Assembly: GCA_945865885.1 (NCBI GenBank) | Contig: CAMBEZ010000021.1 | Coordinates: 1-35,901, forward strand | Direction: 5' to 3' | DNA length: 35,901 nucleotides | Source: Owenweeksia hongkongensis DSM 17368 | GTDB lineage: Bacteria; Bacteroidota; Bacteroidia; Flavobacteriales; Schleiferiaceae | Shown: positions 32,086 through 35,901 of the stretch, piece by piece | Position numbering within the stretch: position 1 is the first letter of the stretch | Layout: each line of letters opens with the position of its first letter | Program-made: the position numbers and the translations under genes | Notes under the pieces: model-generated | Told to the model about the DNA's origin: nothing | The model's input: only the letters and a program-made list of their open reading frames with translations | Database searches by the model: none

Positions 32086-32289
32086 ATGGCCCATCCCAAA
32101 CGCAGACAGTCCAGCACGCGCCGCGATAAGCGCCGCACCCACTACAAAGCAACTATGCCCCAAATTGCCGTATGCGGCGTTACCGGCGAGGCGCACCTGT
32201 ACCACCGCGCCTACTGGCACGAGGGCATTATGTACTACAAAGGAAAAGTTGTCGTTGACAACACTGCTCCGGCACAAGCCGAAGCATAA
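32086..32289 (+). CDS. rpmF: 50S ribosomal protein bL32
   Basis: The 67-residue protein begins [20 protein letters not shown], the diagnostic bL32 start, followed by [11 protein letters not shown] and YYKGKVV as in Bacteroidota. It has one cysteine and so lacks the four-cysteine zinc site of the C+ paralogue. It is co-transcribed with DUF177 and ends at a clear terminator (32323-32356). fabH, which lies between rpmF and accB in some relatives, is absent. Confidence 0.97.
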   Translation: MAHPKRRQSSTRRDKRRTHYKATMPQIAVCGVTGEAHLYHRAYWHEGIMYYKGKVVVDNTAPAQAEA

Positions 32290-32322
32290 AAACTACCGTA
32301 AGCCCCTGGGGCAGTTACCAAA

Positions 32323-32356
32323 AAACCCGGACCTTCCTGTCCGGGTTTGCTTTTTT
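32323..32356 (+). terminator. rho-independent terminator after rpmF
   Basis: AAACCCGGAC (32323-32332) pairs perfectly with GTCCGGGTTT (32339-32348) around a 6-base loop and is followed by GC and six T residues. It separates DUF177-rpmF from accB. Confidence 0.92.
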
Positions 32357-32361
32357 ATGCG

Positions 32362-32369
32362 CACTTTTG
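32362..32369 (+). promoter_or_regulatory. possible -7 box of accB operon (CACTTTTG)
   Basis: CACTTTTG is one mismatch from TAnnTTTG, directly after the rpmF terminator where a promoter is required. It lies within the 12-mer GCGCACTTTTGC that also occurs before asnS. A start near 32373-32375 would begin at a short upstream reading frame. Confidence 0.45.
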
Positions 32370-32374
32370 CGGTA

Positions 32375-32401
32375 ATGAAAATCGAATCCAAAAAGTCATA
32401 G
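32375..32401 (+). CDS. possible 8-codon upstream reading frame before accB
   Basis: ATG 32375 encodes MKIESKKS and stops with TAG two bases before the accB ATG. It begins five bases after the CACTTTTG box, the same spacing as the near-leaderless genes. It may couple translation into accB or may be chance; no conservation can be judged here. Confidence 0.25.
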   Translation: MKIESKKS

Positions 32402-32403
32402 TT

Positions 32404-32883
32404 ATGGATATCAAAGAGTTACAAAATTTCATCCGTTTCGTTTCCAAGTCGGGTGCCACCGAGGTAAGCCTCGAGACCGACGAATTCAAGATCACCGTCA
32501 AAACGGCACCGGGCGCTCAAGATTTTGCGTTTGTCCCTTCTGCACCCATGACCATGCCTTCGGCAGCGTATGCTCCCGCACCGGTCGCTGCTCCTGCATC
32601 CGCCCCTGTTTCTGAAACGCCTGCCGGCGAGGATACCAGCAAGTACATCACCGTGAAGTCTCCGATGATTGGGACCTTCTACCGTCGTCCCAGCCCAGAC
32701 AAGGACTTTTTTGTAAACGTAGGCGACGAAATTAAGCCCGGCAAAGCGGTTTGCGTCATTGAGGCCATGAAGCTCTTCAACGAAATCGAAAGCGAAGTGA
32801 GCGGACGCATCGTGAAGATTCTGGTGGACGACTCCTCTCCCGTGGAGTACGATCAGCCGTTGTTCTTGGTAGACCCCGCCTAA
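32404..32883 (+). CDS. accB: acetyl-CoA carboxylase biotin carboxyl carrier protein
   Basis: The 159-residue protein carries the biotin of acetyl-CoA carboxylase, which makes malonyl-CoA for fatty acid synthesis. The N-terminal part begins MDIKELQNFIRFVSKSGATEVSLE, then comes a flexible Ala/Pro linker (about 50-78), and the biotinyl domain holds EAMKLFNE with the modified lysine K123. ATG 32404 gives the normal start. accC begins 9 bases after its stop, the usual accB-accC pair. Confidence 0.97.
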   Translation: MDIKELQNFIRFVSKSGATEVSLETDEFKITVKTAPGAQDFAFVPSAPMTMPSAAYAPAPVAAPASAPVSETPAGEDTSKYITVKSPMIGTFYRRPSPDKDFFVNVGDEIKPGKAVCVIEAMKLFNEIESEVSGRIVKILVDDSSPVEYDQPLFLVDPA

Positions 32884-32892
32884 GTGTCCGGT

Positions 32893-34230
32893 ATGTTCAA
32901 GAAAATACTCATTGCCAACCGCGGTGAGATCGCCATGCGCATCATCCGCACCTGCCGCGAGATGGGCATCAAGACTGTGGCTGTTTACTCCACCGCCGAT
33001 CGCGAAAGTTTGCACGTACGCTTTGCGGACGAAGCCGTCTGCATTGGACCGCCGCCCTCCAAAGACAGCTACCTGAAGATGGCGAGCATCATTGCGGCCG
33101 CGGAAATCACCAATTCAGACGCCATCCACCCGGGCTACGGATTTTTGTCCGAAAACTCCAAGTTTTCCAAAATTTGCGCGGAGCACGGCATCAAGTTCAT
33201 TGGCGCCACCCCGGAGCAAATAGACAAGATGGGCGACAAGTCCACCGCCAAGGCCACCATGAAAGAGGCCGGCGTACCCTGCGTTCCCGGTTCCGAAGGT
33301 CTGCTGGAAAGTTTGGAGCACGCCACCCGCACGGCCCAAGAAATTGGCTACCCCGTCATGATGAAGGCCACGGCCGGCGGCGGAGGTAAGGGCATGCGCG
33401 CCATTTGGGCGGAGGAAGAACTGGCTAAGGCCTGGGATTCCGCTCGCCAAGAGGCAGCCGCTTCGTTTGGCAACGACGGCATGTACATGGAGAAGCTCAT
33501 TGAAGAGCCGCGCCACATAGAAATTCAAGTCGTTGGAGACCAATACGGCAGAGCTTGCCATTTGTCCGAACGCGACTGCTCCATTCAGCGCCGTCACCAA
33601 AAATTAGTGGAGGAGACCCCCAGTCCCTTCATGACCACCGAATTGCGCGCCGCCATGGGTGCTGCGGCTGTTAAGGCTGCCGAGTTCATTGGCTACGAAG
33701 GGGCGGGAACCGTCGAATTCTTGGTGGACAAGCACCGGAATTTCTACTTCATGGAAATGAATACCCGCATTCAGGTGGAACACCCCATCACGGAGCAGGT
33801 CATTGACTACGATTTGATCCGCGAGCAGATCAAAGTGGCCGCAGGCGTTGCCATCAGCGGACGCAACTACGAGCCGGAATTGCACGCCATTGAGTGCCGC
33901 ATCAACGCGGAAGATCCGTACAACAATTTCCGTCCCGCTCCCGGTAAAATCACTGTGTTCCATGCTCCCGGCGGGCACGGCATTCGCTTGGACACCCACG
34001 TATACGCAGGCTACTCCATTCCGCCGCACTACGACTCCATGATCGCCAAGCTCATCACCACGGCACGCACCCGCGAGGAGGCCATCGACAAGATGAAGCG
34101 CGCGCTGGACGAGTTCGTTATTGAGGGCATCAAAACCACCATTCCGTTCCACCGACAGCTGATGGACAACCCCGACTTTGTGGCAGGCAACTACACCACG
34201 AAGTTTATGGAGTCCTTTACCCTGCACTGA
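32893..34230 (+). CDS. accC: acetyl-CoA carboxylase biotin carboxylase subunit
   Basis: AccC carboxylates the biotin on AccB using ATP and bicarbonate. The 445-residue protein has the N-terminal Rossmann-like opening [25 protein letters not shown], the glycine-rich ATP-grasp loop [10 protein letters not shown] (about 158-167), [27 protein letters not shown], the metal-binding [13 protein letters not shown], and the C-terminal ECRINAEDP segment. ATG 32893 matches the family start; GTG 32884 would add three residues. Its stop overlaps the plsC ATG by one base. Confidence 0.97.
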   Translation: MFKKILIANRGEIAMRIIRTCREMGIKTVAVYSTADRESLHVRFADEAVCIGPPPSKDSYLKMASIIAAAEITNSDAIHPGYGFLSENSKFSKICAEHGIKFIGATPEQIDKMGDKSTAKATMKEAGVPCVPGSEGLLESLEHATRTAQEIGYPVMMKATAGGGGKGMRAIWAEEELAKAWDSARQEAAASFGNDGMYMEKLIEEPRHIEIQVVGDQYGRACHLSERDCSIQRRHQKLVEETPSPFMTTELRAAMGAAAVKAAEFIGYEGAGTVEFLVDKHRNFYFMEMNTRIQVEHPITEQVIDYDLIREQIKVAAGVAISGRNYEPELHAIECRINAEDPYNNFRPAPGKITVFHAPGGHGIRLDTHVYAGYSIPPHYDSMIAKLITTARTREEAIDKMKRALDEFVIEGIKTTIPFHRQLMDNPDFVAGNYTTKFMESFTLH

Positions 34231-34976
34231 TGAAACGCGCTTTCGGCATGCTGTACCACGTGTGGTACTACTGGTGCATGCTCGTCAGCATCGTCTTGCT
34301 CAGCCCTGGGCTGTACTGGACTTCCCGCTCAGCATCGGACTTTCCTCGGTTTTATCCCTGGGCCCGACGCTGGGCGGCGTTCATTTTGAACGGCATGTTC
34401 CTTTGGCGCAAGGTGCGTTACGAGGCCCAGATTCCTTGGGACCGCCCGTACATTGTGGTGAGCAACCACACCTCCGAGCTGGACGTCATGTTTTGCTACC
34501 GGCTGGTGAAGTCCCCGATCGTGTTCATTGGGAAGGCGGAACTGGCCAAAATCCCCTTGTTTGGGTTCTTTTACCGTCGCACCTCCATTCTGGTGGATCG
34601 CTCCTCGTTGGCTTCCAAGCGCGCCGTCATGGACAAGGCAGCGCGCCGATTGGCACGCGGAACCGGTTTGTGCATTTACCCCGAAGGAGGAATCCCCAAG
34701 AACCCCAACACCCTGCTGGCCCCGTTCAAAGCGGGTGCCTTCAAGCTGGCTATTGAAAGCGGAACCCCCATTCTCCCCATTACCTTCCCGGACCACCGTC
34801 GGCGCTTCCCGGATTTTGGAAAAGGAGGGTCCCCCGGCGTGATCCGCGCTACCGTGCACGCCCCCATTGAGGTGACCGGCCTGACCGTGGCGGACCAAGA
34901 GGCGGTGTCTGACCGCGTGCACGCGATCATCTTAGGGGAACTGAACCGCTACCGAGCGGAGGACCGGAAGTCCTGA
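34230..34976 (+). CDS. plsC: 1-acyl-sn-glycerol-3-phosphate acyltransferase
   Basis: The 248-residue membrane-associated enzyme transfers an acyl chain to lysophosphatidate, making phosphatidic acid. It has an N-terminal hydrophobic helix (about 10-32), the catalytic HX4D motif in NHTSELD (79-85), FYRRTSILVDR, and the substrate motif YPEGGIPKNP. Its one-base overlap with accC puts membrane lipid assembly in the same transcript as malonyl-CoA synthesis. The 41-base gap to gatC holds a separate -7 box. Confidence 0.93.
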   Translation: MKRAFGMLYHVWYYWCMLVSIVLLSPGLYWTSRSASDFPRFYPWARRWAAFILNGMFLWRKVRYEAQIPWDRPYIVVSNHTSELDVMFCYRLVKSPIVFIGKAELAKIPLFGFFYRRTSILVDRSSLASKRAVMDKAARRLARGTGLCIYPEGGIPKNPNTLLAPFKAGAFKLAIESGTPILPITFPDHRRRFPDFGKGGSPGVIRATVHAPIEVTGLTVADQEAVSDRVHAIILGELNRYRAEDRKS

Positions 34977-35005
34977 CGTACAGCATCACTTCTGTTCAAT
35001 CGGTG

Positions 35006-35013
35006 TACCTTTG
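35006..35013 (+). promoter_or_regulatory. -7 box of gatC (TACCTTTG)
   Basis: A perfect TAnnTTTG match four bases before the gatC ATG at 35018, predicting a leaderless or near-leaderless transcript. No TTTG lies at the -33 spacing. Confidence 0.65.
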
Positions 35014-35017
35014 TCCC

Positions 35018-35293
35018 ATGGCACAACTGGATCTAGACAAACTCGCCCACCTTTCCCGTTTGACGTTGGCTCCCGAGCGCAAGGCACAGTTGGAGCAGGA
35101 CATGGAGAAGATTTTGGGCTTTGTGGCCAAGATCGAACGCATGGAGTTGGAAGGCGTTGAACCCTTGGTCCATCTGTCCGACGAAGTCAACGTATTGCGC
35201 CCGGACGCCGTGGAGCAGACCGTTTCCCACGCGGAGGCCATGAAGAATGCCCCCGGGGCAGACACAGACTATTTTCGCGTACCGCGTCGTTAA
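35018..35293 (+). CDS. gatC: Asp-tRNA(Asn)/Glu-tRNA(Gln) amidotransferase subunit C
   Basis: GatC is the small subunit that clamps GatA to GatB in tRNA-dependent amidation. The 91-residue protein has LDKLAHLSRLTLAPERKAQLEQDMEKIL at the N-terminus, VEPLVHLSDEVNVLRPDAV in the middle, and the typical end APGADTDYFRVPR. ATG 35018 is chosen because a GTG five codons earlier starts ahead of the -7 box. gatA and gatB are not in the window. With asnS present, GatCAB may serve mainly Gln-tRNA formation. Confidence 0.95.
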   Translation: MAQLDLDKLAHLSRLTLAPERKAQLEQDMEKILGFVAKIERMELEGVEPLVHLSDEVNVLRPDAVEQTVSHAEAMKNAPGADTDYFRVPRR

Positions 35294-35596
35294 GTGGTTG
35301 TGCGCATCTTCTTTCTGTTCTTTTTGACCGTGCTGGTATCTGTATCCGGTACCGCACAAATTCGTCCCGCCGTGCGCGTTCCGCGTTCGGCAGCGGCCCC
35401 CGCCGTTGAGGCATCCCCTTCGCGCGCAACCCTGGCGCAACGCCGCAAGGAAGTGCGTGAATCCCGCAAGGAACTGCGCGAAAAGCGCCGCGTACTGCGC
35501 TTGGCCAAAGCGCGCTTGAAGCGCGACCGCATGATCAAAAAGGTGCGCCGCATGGAGCGTCGCGCGGTACGCCGAGACCGTCGGGTTCGGTCCTGA
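35294..35596 (+). CDS. small exported, highly basic protein of unknown function
   Basis: The 100-residue product starts with a likely signal peptide (VRIFFLFFLTVLVSVSGTAQ) and continues with a Pro/Ala linker. A very arginine/lysine-rich helical region runs from about residue 45 to the end (KEVRESRKELREKRRVLRLAK and onward), with a heptad-like spacing of Leu/Val. I recognise no family. GTG 35294 abuts the gatC stop directly; a second GTG at 35300 is an equally good start. Its TGA abuts the stop of the opposite-strand gene in a TGATCA palindrome. A nucleic-acid or envelope-polyanion role would be speculation. Confidence 0.7.
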   Translation: MVVRIFFLFFLTVLVSVSGTAQIRPAVRVPRSAAAPAVEASPSRATLAQRRKEVRESRKELREKRRVLRLAKARLKRDRMIKKVRRMERRAVRRDRRVRS

Positions 35597-35901
35597 TCAG
35601 CCCCGGCTTCCTTTTGCCGCCAGCATCCGTCCGTCCTGCAGGGTTCGTCCCAAGGGATCTGCAGCACCCACTCCACCCAGTTCGGCGTCCAGTTCCAAAA
35701 CAAAAAGCACCGCGGCGTAGTGTCCTAGGGCCACGGCCGCGCTTCCCCGTTCGATTTGGTAAAGTGTTTTGCGGCTGATTCCTGCGCGTTCCGCCACGCG
35801 TGCGGTGGTGAGGGCGCGCCGCAGGCGCGCCATGCGCACGTTTTCGCCCAGGGTTTCCAGCATTCGTTGGGTGCTGGGCGGAAGTTTTTTGAGCGATTGC
35901 T
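35597..35901 (-). CDS. HipB-like XRE-family helix-turn-helix protein (5' end outside window)
   Basis: The minus-strand frame is open to the window edge and ends with TGA at 35599-35597, giving at least 101 residues. LGENVRMARLRRALTTARVAERAGISRKTLYQIERG is a clear XRE helix-turn-helix. The following ALGHYAAVLFVLELDAELGGVGAADPLGRTLQDG matches a HipB-like group in which a HipA-type kinase often follows. An ATG at 35863 exists, but the preceding codons (SLKKLPPSTQR) look like real N-terminal sequence, so the true start is probably beyond 35901. No hipA follows downstream; the next gene is on the other strand. Confidence 0.8.
   Translation of the reverse strand, partial: QSLKKLPPSTQRMLETLGENVRMARLRRALTTARVAERAGISRKTLYQIERGSAAVALGHYAAVLFVLELDAELGGVGAADPLGRTLQDGRMLAAKGSRG

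Noticed and set aside
34651-34680. TGGCAC-containing sequence as a sigma-54 promoter
   Set aside because: Spacing to a GC/TTGC -12 element is wrong and the site is inside plsC.
1-35901. tRNA or rRNA genes, CRISPR arrays, insertion sequences, phage genes, attachment sites
   Set aside because: None was seen on either strand by eye. Apart from the 16-bp and 25-bp repeats described, no direct or inverted repeat of mobile-element type was noticed.

Overview
The window comes from a GC-rich member of the Bacteroidota, most likely Flavobacteriales-like; the exact lineage cannot be resolved by eye. The evidence is a secreted protein with a gliding-motility/type IX secretion type B C-terminal domain, promoter -7 boxes of the Bacteroidota form TAnnTTTG, almost no Shine-Dalgarno sequences, an asnS-rpoN pair, and a DUF177-rpmF-accB-accC block typical of the phylum. 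The content is mainly chromosomal core and maintenance genes. I see no tRNA, rRNA, CRISPR array, insertion sequence, phage or integration site.

Layout. Positions 1-3270 hold the end of a LolA-like protein and a three-gene FtsX/MacB-type ABC transporter, all overlapping by 4 bases. Next come minus-strand genes: uvrC (3328-5151), a type IX secretion cargo (5292-7475), a PAP2-like membrane protein, rpoN and asnS (to 11177). A 231-base divergent region carries a near-perfect 31-bp operator-like palindrome upstream of a tetR-tolC-hlyD-acrB efflux operon (11409-18080). This runs without a gap into dxs, gluQ and yicC (18077-21602), followed by a trans-sulfuration enzyme, a KtrA-type protein and trpS (to 24400). 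Facing them is the minus-strand operon ribE-gmk-nadD-addB-like (29091 to 24365). Divergent from ribE is pepA-pdxA, then DUF177-rpmF, a terminator, accB-accC-plsC, gatC, a small basic exported protein, and a 5'-truncated HipB/XRE-type regulator at the right edge.

How the genes work together. Envelope functions recur: the ABC exporter, the tripartite RND pump, the secreted adhesin-like protein, and fatty-acid/phospholipid entry enzymes (AccB, AccC, PlsC). The other genes serve translation (AsnS, TrpS, GluQ-RS, bL32, GatC), cofactors (Dxs, RibE, NadD, PdxA), nucleotides (Gmk) and DNA repair (UvrC, AddB-like).

No clearly new multi-gene system was found. The most interesting signal is regulatory. 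A TAnnTTTG-like box lies exactly 4-6 bases before the start codon of uvrC, ribE, pepA, yicC, metB-like and gatC, and in a one-mismatch form before dxs and ktrA. This predicts leaderless or nearly leaderless mRNAs. At ribE/pepA the two boxes form a perfect inverted repeat within a 38-base gap, and at uvrC the box is the last unit of a strict 16-bp-period T4 array. All positions and motifs were read by eye; no alignment, folding or database search was run.
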